A stretch of DNA of 64,000 bases from Nitrospirota bacterium (GTDB taxonomy: Bacteria; JACPQY01), in NCBI GenBank assembly GCA_016180645.1, contig JACPAV010000004.1, positions 95,544 to 159,543 on the forward strand, written 5' to 3'. Positions 19,801 through 27,482 of the stretch are shown in pieces. The notes beneath the pieces are model-generated. The model had not been told where the DNA came from. It searched no databases and worked only from the letters and a program-made list of their open reading frames with translations. Made by a program: the position numbers and the translations under genes. Position 1 is the first letter of the stretch. Each line of letters opens with the position of its first letter.

Positions 19801-20440
19801 GATCGGTCTCACGTCCTTTGAAGTTCACCGCTCGACCATCACTTCCTTTGTGGTTGAGGACGATGTATCGCCCACGGCGGCCGCCGCCGTCGATTTCATC
19901 GCTCTCCCGGAAAATCGGTTGTTTCAGAACTATCCCAACCCATTCGATCCGAGAGCGGAGGCGACGGTGATTCCGTTCAACTTGATGGAAGAGTCGCAGG
20001 CTTCGCTTATCATTTACGATTCAACGGGTCGGCCCGTGCGCACCGTTTTTGAAGGTTCAAGCCGGCCGCTGGGTCCACAGACGGAGAAGTGGGACGGAAA
20101 AGACAGCCGAGGCCGGGCGCTCGGGAATGGGCGCTACACCGCGCTGCTGAAAACCCGCGGTTACGCGGCCTCCATCGACATCGTCCTTCTCGCCGGGGGC
20201 AAGAGCTGTTTCATCGCGACCGCCGTATTCGGATCGAGCACGGCCCCCGAGGTGGTGAGCCTGCGAAGATTCCGTGATGATATTCTGCTGACTTCCGCCA
20301 TCGGTCGTCGTTTTGTTGAATTTTACTACCGAACTTCGCCGCAGATTGCGCGGTGGCTCCAGGACAAACCGGCCCTACGCTCATGCCTGCGATTCCTCCT
20401 CTCCCTTCTCTCACGTCTCCTACATGCAGCGACCGCATAG
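16871..20440 (+). CDS. Large Ig-like surface protein with FlgD-like and CFI-box C-terminus
   Basis: The protein has 1189 residues. The ATG at 16871 has GGAAG 7 bases upstream and gives a signal peptide (MMRGWVLFLLRGLAVMVTCL); starts further upstream lie in the rRNA leader. It contains two related ~150-residue modules (near residues 30-190 and 530-690; compare VHLFLDNGDGSFSSSSDSEL with IHLYLDDGDQTFKASSDREL). Four ~110-residue Ig-like repeats and a BIG1/invasin-like domain follow. After these come a FlgD-type Ig domain (LFQNYPNPFDP ... WDGKDSRGRALGNGRY) and the CFI-box tail (CFIATAVFGSS ... EVVSLRRFRDDILL). The tail is a known C-terminal sorting-type domain on exported proteins. The next gene overlaps it by 17 bases. 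Confidence 0.85.
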   Translation: MMRGWVLFLLRGLAVMVTCLVPRLSHALLNTTWSKTDLTAQTYPRGKTHAVVLQIKADNPDALAQTVTSITVTRVNGADTDIATVHLFLDNGDGSFSSSSDSELGTAGAFSGSTKTFGGLSVSIPAVTGSKTFFVTYDLSTSATNGATLSAKINATGDIAQNPDGVAGTFPLSSLGTAATGGHSVNTTLSFTQTAQPSGGKARSSITAPYTVTYSDGTAVSAFSTDPTIKLRTGSTDATATLVWEAVSAPAGQWRVRWTVPDIQASATDYNFQVQASTAASNGNSGPAAAVTSSNFIIDTGISFSVTAQPGNGMAGSTISADVTATHSQGGAAATNFSTAPTVKVFKGTVETAAATWAAANAAAGQYRLQWTVPNLQASGTDYKFILSAGSGTDSGNNGPAAAVSSSTFTVDTQLTFQVAAQPVTAAAGDSAAADFTVTVSLDNSKVAQFDTAPTVKVLSGASEVATATWSTLDSTAGSYRATWSIPAGQASGSDYSFQMAANSGARSGNQGPAATVSTNKFSITNASLVWKSLPITPQKIPGGRKAMPLLTLLAHNDDVNGHEVRQIVLTSKSSSDTAVSSIHLYLDDGDQTFKASSDRELGTPGSFESGKKTFDFSTIVAPAADVVFFFTADLAAGAKTGTQLGAILDQKGHVGLEAGVAAKGTFPIGSLETAHTVDTTLTVAILQPPSATVKGSTAQMQFSVALSDGTKLAALSQNPTVEVVQGSSRVAGAVVELLDKDKSIFVARWDTAAGDPPAGEGYTLVVRSNTAKDGENVGPAEDLRSPSFSLRADTASQMGFFNGNGLLGGCVASRMPLEVRVTDVQGNSVEGVSITFTLPAGSDPSARLESGIVNTAGDGVARANLVIAEKVGRNTIQATRERLAGSPLNFSVDGTACTADAATSTIEVEPDSIGADGVTPVQVVATIRDAFGNPVGGKTVGFRSDSENDVFVTLDEQPLLTDPPDAVTTNPDGEARIGLTSFEVHRSTITSFVVEDDVSPTAAAAVDFIALPENRLFQNYPNPFDPRAEATVIPFNLMEESQASLIIYDSTGRPVRTVFEGSSRPLGPQTEKWDGKDSRGRALGNGRYTALLKTRGYAASIDIVLLAGGKSCFIATAVFGSSTAPEVVSLRRFRDDILLTSAIGRRFVEFYYRTSPQIARWLQDKPALRSCLRFLLSLLSRLLHAATA

Positions 20441-22232
20441 ACTCGCAGGGTGGACCGTTCCGATCCTCCTCGCTCTCCTCCCGCGGGTCGCCGGGGCCTT
20501 CACCACGGGCGCGCGCTTCCTCACCTTGATGGATCATCCTCGAGCCGTGGCCATGGGCCGGGCCGGTGCCGGGCTGGCCGATGACTCCAGGTTGGTCGGG
20601 CGGAACCCCGCTGCGCTCTCCGCTTCGACTCGATGGGAAGGAGGAACTTGTTTCGCTGTTCCAGCGGCCGACGCGCTGGGAGCCTGCGGTGAGGCCGCGT
20701 GGGGTCATCCCTGGTTGGGATCGTTCGGTGCGTATCTGTACGCGGAGAACGCGGGAGAATTTCCCGTGAAGGAGGACCAAGCCGCCTTGCCGAAGAGCGG
20801 CGGGGAGAATCGGGAAGTCGTTGCCGGCCGATTCGCGCGGGACATTATCCCGACGGTCAGTGTCGGAGGCACCGGAAAACTGTTCAGGCAGGAAATCTTG
20901 TCTGTTTCTTCGTTGGGTGCGGCAGTCGATCTGGGCGGCGTCTATCGTACGCCCGTGGAAAATCTCCAGGTGGGCCTGGCCGCTCTCAACGCGGGGCCGG
21001 CCTTTCGTTCAGGTTCAGCCCGCGAGCTTCCTCCGAGTGAATTCCGGATCGGCCTGGGGTACGGCCTACGCCGTCGCGATTTTCCTTTTCTCGCCGGTGA
21101 TGCCGCACTCGCGGTGGATGGGGCGCTTCCGCTGGAGGGAGGATTCCGCCTCCATGCAGGTGCCGAGTACGTCCTTCTCGAACTTCCGCGCTGGATCGGG
21201 TGGGGCCCCGAACTCTCGGAGACGGCTCGCAATAACTCGGAAGCGTCGTTTCTGGACGAATGGAGACGGATTTCTTTCGCCGCGCGGATCGGGAGCGAAA
21301 TCGCAGCCGACCGGACGGTCCTCAGTTTCGGGGGGGGGGCGGGGGCCGACGGACTGTCGCTCGACTACAGTCTCAGCATCGAGCCGATCGGAAGCGCGTC
21401 CCACCGCATGTCGCTCCGCTACGAGTGGGGGGCGCCGACCCGAAAATCCGCCGCCGACGTTCTCTACACCCTCAAGAAAGAGCGGATGCGGGAACAGAAA
21501 CAGGAGATCATCCGCAAGGCCATCGACAGGACCTCCCGCAAATTCGTCCGGCAAGCCCTCGACCAGGCGGAATATCAGCTCGGTGTGGCGCGCGATCTCC
21601 AGGCGGAAACGCTCGGCTTGGATTCGTACCAGTCGGCGTCCTCGCTCGTCGAGCAGGCCAAGAGTCGGGTCAAGGAGAAGCAATACGATGACGCGTGGAT
21701 TCTTGCCTCTCAGGCGCTGCTTGAGGCCCTGGATCTCAACGAAGATCTTCGGCGGGCGGCAGCGCTCAGCGAGGCGCGATCACAAATACTCGCGGAACAG
21801 AAAACCGAGGCGGAGAAGGCCGATCGGGAGGCGAAAGCAAAGGGGAGGAGAGGGCGAAGGAAGCCGCAGGCGCCTCCCAAGCTTGTTGAACCGCCCGCCA
21901 CGGAGACAACCGTCCAATTGGACGAGGCGCAGGAGAAACGTCACACCGAGGCCGAGCGGTTTTACTCGAAGAAGGACTTCGAGGGCGCCGTCAAGATCTG
22001 GGAGGAAATGGCCCGCCAGATTCGTGGGTTCAAGCCGATCCTCGCGGGTCTCAGTAAGTCCTGCCGATTTCTTGGGCTGGCGGCCTATCGATCCGGAAAT
22101 TACAGTGAGGCCGCGGAATGGTGGCAAAGAGGGTTGAAGCACGATCCTCTCAATCCGGAGATGAAGACGTTTCTGGCCAATGTGGAGACCAAAATTGAAA
22201 CCATCCGATCCATTGAAGCCAAGACCCGGTAG
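20424..22232 (+). CDS. PorV/PorQ-like outer-membrane protein with helical repeat C-terminus
   Basis: The protein has 602 residues from the ATG at 20424, which provides the signal peptide MQRPHRLAGWTVPILLALLP. Residues about 28-330 resemble the PorV/UPF0164 barrel family (FLTLMDHPRAVAMGRAGAGLADD ... GRNPAAL at the N-terminus). The C-terminal ~230 residues are helical, with a coiled segment around KKERMREQKQEIIRKAI and a TPR-like tail (FYSKKDFEGAVKIWEEMARQ ... AAEWWQRGLKHDP). A G10 run lies at 21330-21339. Being overlapped by both neighbours, it belongs to a three-gene operon, perhaps for display of the Ig-like protein. Confidence 0.75.
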   Translation: MQRPHRLAGWTVPILLALLPRVAGAFTTGARFLTLMDHPRAVAMGRAGAGLADDSRLVGRNPAALSASTRWEGGTCFAVPAADALGACGEAAWGHPWLGSFGAYLYAENAGEFPVKEDQAALPKSGGENREVVAGRFARDIIPTVSVGGTGKLFRQEILSVSSLGAAVDLGGVYRTPVENLQVGLAALNAGPAFRSGSARELPPSEFRIGLGYGLRRRDFPFLAGDAALAVDGALPLEGGFRLHAGAEYVLLELPRWIGWGPELSETARNNSEASFLDEWRRISFAARIGSEIAADRTVLSFGGGAGADGLSLDYSLSIEPIGSASHRMSLRYEWGAPTRKSAADVLYTLKKERMREQKQEIIRKAIDRTSRKFVRQALDQAEYQLGVARDLQAETLGLDSYQSASSLVEQAKSRVKEKQYDDAWILASQALLEALDLNEDLRRAAALSEARSQILAEQKTEAEKADREAKAKGRRGRRKPQAPPKLVEPPATETTVQLDEAQEKRHTEAERFYSKKDFEGAVKIWEEMARQIRGFKPILAGLSKSCRFLGLAAYRSGNYSEAAEWWQRGLKHDPLNPEMKTFLANVETKIETIRSIEAKTR

Positions 22233-23979
22233 CGCCGCGGAGGGGAAAGCCCCCCACGGCGATCCCGCGCCGGGGTCGCCCGCCCGCGCCGCCGTGAATG
22301 CCGCGCCTCCCACCGTGCGCTTCGGGCTTCGCGCAAAATTCTCCCTTTTCATGGCTGGCTTCACGGCGGTCCTCGTCGGGTTGATGGCGGCCTTGGTCAT
22401 GCGACATGAGTCGCGTCTGCTCGAGCGCGAACTGCGATCAAGGGCGCAACTCGTGGGGCATTACCTGGCGGAGAACAGCCGGGATGCGCTCCTCATTCCC
22501 GACGACCTGAACTTGAAGCTGGCGCTCGATTCGTTCGTGGCCTCTCTCTCCAAAGAGGAAGACGTTCTGTTCGCCAACGTCCTTAACCACCAAAACGAGA
22601 TCGTGGTTCCCATGTCGGAAGAGGGCGCGGCGAAGCGGTATGTCGAACCGCCGGGGGTTCAAGCCCGAGCATCAGCGGGAGTCGCCGAGGTGGAGGTGGC
22701 GCGGTGGGGCCGCATCTACCTCGTTGCCGCACCAGTGGCGGAGGGGGGAAAAACCATCGGCAGCGTGCGCGTCGGATTCAGCCGGGAAAAAATTCGCAAG
22801 GCTATTCGGGAATCGCTGGCCGTCCTCGGCGCCATCCTGGCCGTCCTTCTCGTGTTCGGCTTGGTCGCGGCGACTTCCCTGGGCCGTTTGCTTTCGACGC
22901 CGATCATCCGCATCTCTCAGACCTTGGAAAAAGTAGGGCGGGGCGACCTCAACGTCCGCGTATCGCAGAAAGGGCGGGATGAACTCGGTCAACTGGCCCT
23001 CACGGTCAACACCATGATCCAAGGCCTTCAGGAGAAAGAACTGATGCGCGATGCCTTCGGGAGCTACGTCGCTCACGAAGTGGCCGATGAGATACTCAAG
23101 AAGAAGAACAAGCTCCTCGGGGAGAATGTCGAAATCACGGTGCTGTTCTCCGACATCCGAAACTTCACCCCGCTGAGCGAATCCATGGACGCGCCCAGGC
23201 TGGTTGGCCTCCTCAACCGTTATTTCACTCGCATGGTAGAGGTTATCCACGCACACGGCGGGATCGTGGACAAGTTCATCGGCGACGCCATCATGGCCAT
23301 CTACGGGGCGCCCCTTCCGAAGCCCGATCACGCCGAGCGCGCGGTGCAGACGGCGGTGGACATGATCGCCGCACTCAAGGAATTGAACGCTCATCTCAAC
23401 GGCGATGGTCTGCCCACGCTCCGGATCGGTGTGGGCATCGCCACGGGGCCGGTGGTTGCCGGAAGCATCGGATCGCAGGATCGGATGCAGTACACCGTCA
23501 TCGGCGACGACGTGATCCTCGCCTGGCGACTTCAGGATCTCACCAAGGCGCTGAAGGCTCAGATCCTCATTTCATCAAGGACGAAGGCTTTGATTTCCGC
23601 AGGCTTTGCCACGCGTCTCCACCCGGCCCAGTCGGTGAAAGGGAAAAAAGCCGCCACTGATGTATATGAAATTCTTCCGGAGGGGGAGGGCGCGGCCGTG
23701 ACTCCGACCCCTGAAGTTGAGCCCGTGATCAGTCCGGACGATTCGCCGTCTCGCACCGTTTCGGAATCGGGCGCCCGTTCCGAGTACGAAAAGGCCAAAT
23801 CCCGGCTGGCGGAGTGGCAGAAACGATTGCCCAACCCCATGGCCGATCCCACTTTTGCCAAGTCTGTCGCCCTGCTGCGGGAGGCCAAGGATCTCTATTT
23901 GAGGAAGGACTACGGAGCCTGCGTGGAAGCTTCGCGGCAGGTCACGCAGAACTTTCGAGCTGATTCAGGAGCGAATTGA
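22180..23979 (+). CDS. Membrane class III adenylate/guanylate cyclase with HAMP
   Basis: The protein has up to 599 residues. The first membrane span is about residues 52-74 (FSLFMAGFTAVLVGLMAALV), followed by an extracytoplasmic sensor region, a second span near 217-240 and a HAMP linker. A class III cyclase domain follows: VLFSDIRNFTPLSE and VDKFIGDAIMAIYG contain the two metal-binding Asp residues, and IGVGIATGPVVAGSIG is also present. The substrate-specifying position reads Asp in YTVIGDDVILAW where Thr is common in guanylate/adenylate cyclases of this group. It has a ~100-residue C-terminal helical extension. The ATG overlaps the barrel gene by 53 bases; a GTG at 22294 is an alternative start. 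Confidence 0.88.
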   Translation: MWRPKLKPSDPLKPRPGSAAEGKAPHGDPAPGSPARAAVNAAPPTVRFGLRAKFSLFMAGFTAVLVGLMAALVMRHESRLLERELRSRAQLVGHYLAENSRDALLIPDDLNLKLALDSFVASLSKEEDVLFANVLNHQNEIVVPMSEEGAAKRYVEPPGVQARASAGVAEVEVARWGRIYLVAAPVAEGGKTIGSVRVGFSREKIRKAIRESLAVLGAILAVLLVFGLVAATSLGRLLSTPIIRISQTLEKVGRGDLNVRVSQKGRDELGQLALTVNTMIQGLQEKELMRDAFGSYVAHEVADEILKKKNKLLGENVEITVLFSDIRNFTPLSESMDAPRLVGLLNRYFTRMVEVIHAHGGIVDKFIGDAIMAIYGAPLPKPDHAERAVQTAVDMIAALKELNAHLNGDGLPTLRIGVGIATGPVVAGSIGSQDRMQYTVIGDDVILAWRLQDLTKALKAQILISSRTKALISAGFATRLHPAQSVKGKKAATDVYEILPEGEGAAVTPTPEVEPVISPDDSPSRTVSESGARSEYEKAKSRLAEWQKRLPNPMADPTFAKSVALLREAKDLYLRKDYGACVEASRQVTQNFRADSGAN

Positions 23980-24082
23980 AGCGCGTTAAGGCGGCCGGGA
24001 GTTCGCGGTAGATGCGATCCGCGAATCGATCAACCGCTTGGCGAAGTGCCGAGCGCTGCCAGCGCAGTCGGTCAGCGGTCAT
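23942..24082 (-). pseudogene. Stub of a HEPN-like partner downstream of the MNT gene
   Basis: The ATG at 24082 overlaps the stop of the nucleotidyltransferase gene by 11 bases, a typical coupled arrangement. The frame encodes MTADRLRWQRSALRQAVDRF and ends after 46 residues at 23942, inside the 3' end of the convergent cyclase gene. HEPN partners of MNT enzymes are usually 110-145 residues and start with a similar amphipathic helix. This is most simply a truncated partner, although a very short partner cannot be excluded. Confidence 0.4.
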
Positions 24083-24368
24083 TCAGCGGCCGGCCGGTGG
24101 TGAGGACGGCCTCTCGAAACGATGGGGAAACGTTCCCGAGATCGACCAAATCAACCTTCTGGAGGATCGGAAGGTCCTCCAGGTCGCCGCGGATGCCGGA
24201 CAACACGGCGAGATCAATGGGGTGGTCCGCCCAAATGCCCACGTCATAGTCCGATCGGACCGTAGCCCCTCCCACTGCGCGGGATCCAAACAGAAACAGA
24301 CGGTAGGGCTGCGAGGGCATCCTGTGCGCCACCACCGCGGCGATTTGGCGTTCCGGGTCCATAGTCAT
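24072..24368 (-). CDS. MNT-type nucleotidyltransferase (antitoxin-like)
   Basis: This 98-residue protein contains the pol-beta-type signature RLFLFGSRAVGGATVRSDYDVGIW, that is G-S-x(n)-D-x-D. These small enzymes are often the antitoxin of HEPN-MNT pairs and act by AMPylating the HEPN RNase. TACAAT lies 6 bases before the ATG, another leaderless-type layout, though the -35 is weak. The expected HEPN partner downstream appears truncated, and none is seen upstream. Confidence 0.8.
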   Translation of the reverse strand: MTMDPERQIAAVVAHRMPSQPYRLFLFGSRAVGGATVRSDYDVGIWADHPIDLAVLSGIRGDLEDLPILQKVDLVDLGNVSPSFREAVLTTGRPLNDR

Positions 24369-24680
24369 TCCGGCATTGTATCACAGCTCCCACCCCGCAT
24401 TCAGCGAGGTCGTCAGGCGCGTGTGACACGGTGGAAGGACTTCGGGATTCGATGCGCGGCCAGTCCGCCCGGAGGGCGGATCTGCGGATCACACGGGCAT
24501 CGGCAGGGCGCCGGTGGCACCCCGCCCCGGTGGCCCGAACTCGCCCGGCGTTGCGCTTCGGCGGAGCCGATTCGGTTTCAAATCGCCAGGGTTGTCCGTT
24601 GTCTATTGACCCCCCCCCCGTTTCCACTTGATCGCTCGGCCGACGCCGTTGCGGCGTCGAGAAAAATGCAGCCTCATCGG
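24369..24680. other. Intergenic region with a C10 tract
   Basis: 312 bases between the MNT gene (promoter side) and the 3' end of the histidine kinase gene. It holds a run of ten C at 24610-24619 and a GCCGACGCC-GTT-GCGGCGTCG-like inverted repeat near 24642-24661 that could end transcription of the kinase gene. No gene was recognised. Confidence 0.5.
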
Positions 24681-26579
24681 CTAGTGCACGTCCAGAGTTT
24701 CGCGGACTTTTTGGGAGAGGAGATCGAGGCTGAAGGGCTTTTGGAGAAACGCGGCGCCAGGCTCGATACCCTCCAACGAGGCTGCGCCCCGCTCGGTGTA
24801 GCCGGACATGTACAGCACGCGGATCTCCGGTCGGAGTTTCCGGATACTCACCGCCAACTCGCGTCCGTTCATTACCGGCATGACCACATCCGTCAGCAGC
24901 AGGTGAATCCTCCCCGCCTGGCTCTCGACCAGCTTGATGGCCGATGGCCCATCCGCCGATTCCAGCACCGTGTAACCCTTCGTCCGCAACAACTGGCGGG
25001 TCAGGTCTCGAACCATTTCGTCATCCTCGACGAGCAGAATCGTCTCGTTCCCACCGGCGGCGCTCCGCTTCACTCCCGGAACTTCCGAAGGGAGGGCGTC
25101 GCCCGCGAGGGGGAGGTAGACTTTGAAGGTCGATCCCTTTCCGCGTTCGCTGTAGGCCCCGACATTCCCGCCCGCCTGCCGGACGATGCCGTACACGGTG
25201 GCCAGCCCCAGCCCGGTTCCTTCCCCCGGCGCCTTGGTCGTAAAAAACGGCTCGAAGAGATGGGCCATGACTTCCGGCGTCATCCCGAGGCCGGTATCGC
25301 TCACGGAGAGCATCACGTAGGGGCCCGGACGAGCTCCTTCATGTTCCCGCGTGTAGGCCTCATCCAGATCCACGTTCGTCGTGCCCACTTGGATTCGGCC
25401 GCCGGTCGGCATGGCGTCACGGGCGTTGACGGCGAGGTTCATGACGACCTGCTCCAACTGACCAGGGTCGATTCGCACCTTCGCGCGATGCGCCTTGAGA
25501 TCGGTGGCCAGGTCCAAATCCTCTCCGATCAGTCGTTTGAGCATTTGGGCAATGGCTTTCAGCGATTCGTTCAGGTCGACCACTTTGGGTCGGATGACCT
25601 GCTGTCGGCTGAAGGCGAGCAGTTGGCGCGTGAGGGAAGCGGCGCGGACGCCCGCCGCTCGCACCCCTTCGATATCCTTTCGGATGGGATCATCCTGACG
25701 CATCGTGCGGAGTATGATTTCGGTGTGACCCAGAATCACGGTCAGAAGATTGTTGAAATCGTGAGCCACGCCGCCGGCCAATCGGCCCACCGCCTCCATT
25801 TTCTGGGCCTGCCGGAGCTGGGCCTCGAGACTGCCGCGCTCCGAAGTATCCATGAACGCCACCACGGCTCCCCGCACGACCCCATCCTCCCGCATCGGAG
25901 TGCAGATGAATTCGACGGGCAGGGGGGTCCCGTCCTTTTTCCAATAGACCTCGTTCCGGCCACGTCGGGTCTGGCCCTTCCGCAGCACATTTAGGATCGG
26001 GCACTGGTCCGCCGGGTAAGGCGATCCATCGACGTGGGAGTGGTGGACCGTGGCGTGCAGGGGCCGGCCGCACAGCTCGTCCTCTTCATACCCGAGCAAG
26101 TTTGCCGCCGCAGGGTTCACCAGCGTGATGGCCCCGGTCAGGTCGATGCCCACGATCCCTTCGCCGACGGAGTCGAGTACCAGCCGGTTCTGCTTCCGGA
26201 GGGATTCGGCTTCCCGGTGCGCCTGACTTTCGGATCTTCGAGTGCGTACTTCCCTGTAGAGGTCACGCATCCAGCCGGAGCCCACGCCGACGACGATCCA
26301 GCTCACGATGGCCGGCCACGCTTCCGTGAAAACGCCGACGGCTTTCACGCCATGACTCTGGAAAAGCCAGGCATTGAGGGGGACAGCCAGTACTCCGGCC
26401 GCGAGCCCGCCTCTCCATCCGAATAGGAAAGCCGTGACGAGGATGGGGAGATTGACCAGGGCAGCCGTGGCGTCCCCCACCCTCGGATAGAAAAAGGCGA
26501 AGAGGGCCACGTACGCCCCGGCGGCAGCCACCGAGGCCGCCCATCGGCGAAGGGGGCGGGTGGGAGGACTCTCTGTCAT
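24681..26579 (-). CDS. Membrane hybrid sensor histidine kinase (PAS-HisKA-HATPase-REC)
   Basis: The protein has 632 residues. Residues about 10-110 hold several membrane spans (VAAAGAYVALFAFFYP, ILVTAFLFGWRGGLAAG). A PAS domain follows (VLDSVGEGIVGIDLTG ... NLLGYEEDELCGRPL), then HisKA with the phospho-acceptor His in GGVAHDFNNLLTVILGH. Next is the ATPase with N-box NLAVNARDAM and G-boxes DTGLGMTPE and GTGLGLATVYGIV, and finally a receiver domain (ILLVEDDEMVRDL; acceptor Asp in LLLTDVVMP; Lys in FLQKPFS). A separate response regulator is not encoded nearby, so the signal output is unknown. Confidence 0.93.
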   Translation of the reverse strand: MTESPPTRPLRRWAASVAAAGAYVALFAFFYPRVGDATAALVNLPILVTAFLFGWRGGLAAGVLAVPLNAWLFQSHGVKAVGVFTEAWPAIVSWIVVGVGSGWMRDLYREVRTRRSESQAHREAESLRKQNRLVLDSVGEGIVGIDLTGAITLVNPAAANLLGYEEDELCGRPLHATVHHSHVDGSPYPADQCPILNVLRKGQTRRGRNEVYWKKDGTPLPVEFICTPMREDGVVRGAVVAFMDTSERGSLEAQLRQAQKMEAVGRLAGGVAHDFNNLLTVILGHTEIILRTMRQDDPIRKDIEGVRAAGVRAASLTRQLLAFSRQQVIRPKVVDLNESLKAIAQMLKRLIGEDLDLATDLKAHRAKVRIDPGQLEQVVMNLAVNARDAMPTGGRIQVGTTNVDLDEAYTREHEGARPGPYVMLSVSDTGLGMTPEVMAHLFEPFFTTKAPGEGTGLGLATVYGIVRQAGGNVGAYSERGKGSTFKVYLPLAGDALPSEVPGVKRSAAGGNETILLVEDDEMVRDLTRQLLRTKGYTVLESADGPSAIKLVESQAGRIHLLLTDVVMPVMNGRELAVSIRKLRPEIRVLYMSGYTERGAASLEGIEPGAAFLQKPFSLDLLSQKVRETLDVH

Positions 26580-26682
26580 GTCGGACCCTTCATAACGCCA
26601 AAATCGGAAAATGCCAACAGGGAGTCACCCCAGCCATGGAGGGCGAGCGCCGAAGATCGGCGGCACGAGCCCCATTCCTCAC

Positions 26683-26800
26683 CTATCGAGGCTAAACCTC
26701 CACAGCGGCTATCGAGGCCATGGTCCATGCCGTGCCCTCCATGGCACGGCGACATTGCATGGCCCCATACCGTCCTCGACATGGGGTTTAGCCTCGATAG
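26683..26800. repeat. MITE-like element with 16-bp terminal inverted repeats and internal hairpins
   Basis: CTATCGAGGCTAAACC (26683-26698) is the exact reverse complement of GGTTTAGCCTCGATAG (26785-26800). A second copy of the arm, CTATCGAGGC, starts at 26709. Inside are CATG-GTC-CATG, TGCCGTGCC-CTCCAT-GGCACGGCGA, and CCCCAT ... ATGGGG hairpins. A close relative with compensatory base changes lies inside dnaE2 at 53161-53247. There is no room for a transposase. Confidence 0.7.
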
Positions 26801-26808
26801 AATTATGG

Positions 26809-26820
26809 TAGAATCCGCGG
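26809..26820 (+). promoter_or_regulatory. -10 element of the lipid A/Kdo operon
   Basis: TAGAAT (26809-26814) lies 6 bases before the ATG at 26821. The expected -35 position falls in the right arm of the repeat element (GTTTAG), a poor match, so the repeat may supply or disturb the promoter. Confidence 0.4.
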
Positions 26821-27482
26821 ATGCTTGCCGCCGTTACTCGCTGGTTCCAGGAATCCCTCCTGCCGTGGCTGGGTGCCTTGTTGATTCGATCCTTGCGGCT
26901 CACGCTCCGGTTGCACATCGCCGGCGAGGAGCACGTGCGGCCCTACATGGAGCGGAACAGGCCCATCATCATCGCCTTCTGGCACGGCCAGCTTTTGATG
27001 ATGCCCTATGCCTATGCGAATCGACAGGCGTCGGTTCTGGTCAGTGAGCACCGCGACGGGCGTCTGATCGGAAACGTCATTCGCCACTGGGGTTTCAATG
27101 TAGCGCACGGGTCCCGCACGCGGGGGGGACTCGGCGGCTTCATGTCCCTCGTCCGCTCCCTCAAACACGGCGTAACGGTTGCGATTACGCCGGACGGCCC
27201 ACGCGGGCCGGCTCGTAGAGCCGACCCCGGCACGATCATGCTGGGCAAGGCCGCCGAGGTGCCCATTCTTCCCCTGGCGTTCGGTTGCTCAAAAAAAAAG
27301 TCCTCCGCACGTGGGACGGCTTCACCCTTCCCCTTCCATTCTCCCGCGCCGTGCTTCTCTGGGGCGAACCCCTAGTCGTTTCCAAGAACGCCGGGAAAGA
27401 AGATCTCGAAATCGCTCGCGGACGCCTGGAGAGGGCCCTGAACGAGCTCACGTCCAAGGCTGACTCCCTGTGCCGATCCTGA
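26821..27482 (+). CDS. DUF374 lysophospholipid-acyltransferase-like protein, needs a -1 frameshift
   Basis: The first frame (26821-27299) encodes the DUF374/LPLAT core: IIIAFWHGQLLMMPY, VAHGSRTRGGLGGF, VAITPDGPRGPA and VPILPLAFGCSKKK. At A9 (27291-27299) followed by G the similarity continues in the -1 frame with VLRTWDGFTLPLPFSRA and ends at 27482. In frame 0 the site reads tcA AAA AAA AAG, so it contains A AAA AAG, the dnaX-type slippery heptamer. The joined product is about 220 residues, the usual DUF374 length. Without the shift a garbled 184-residue protein results. A sequencing error at the A9 run is also possible. It precedes waaA with a 13-base overlap, and is probably an acyltransferase of lipid A/outer-membrane synthesis. 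Confidence 0.8.

Noticed and set aside
24012-25994. A 660-residue plus-strand open frame
   Set aside because: It is antisense to the hybrid histidine kinase, whose domains are all clear; its translation has shadow-like composition.
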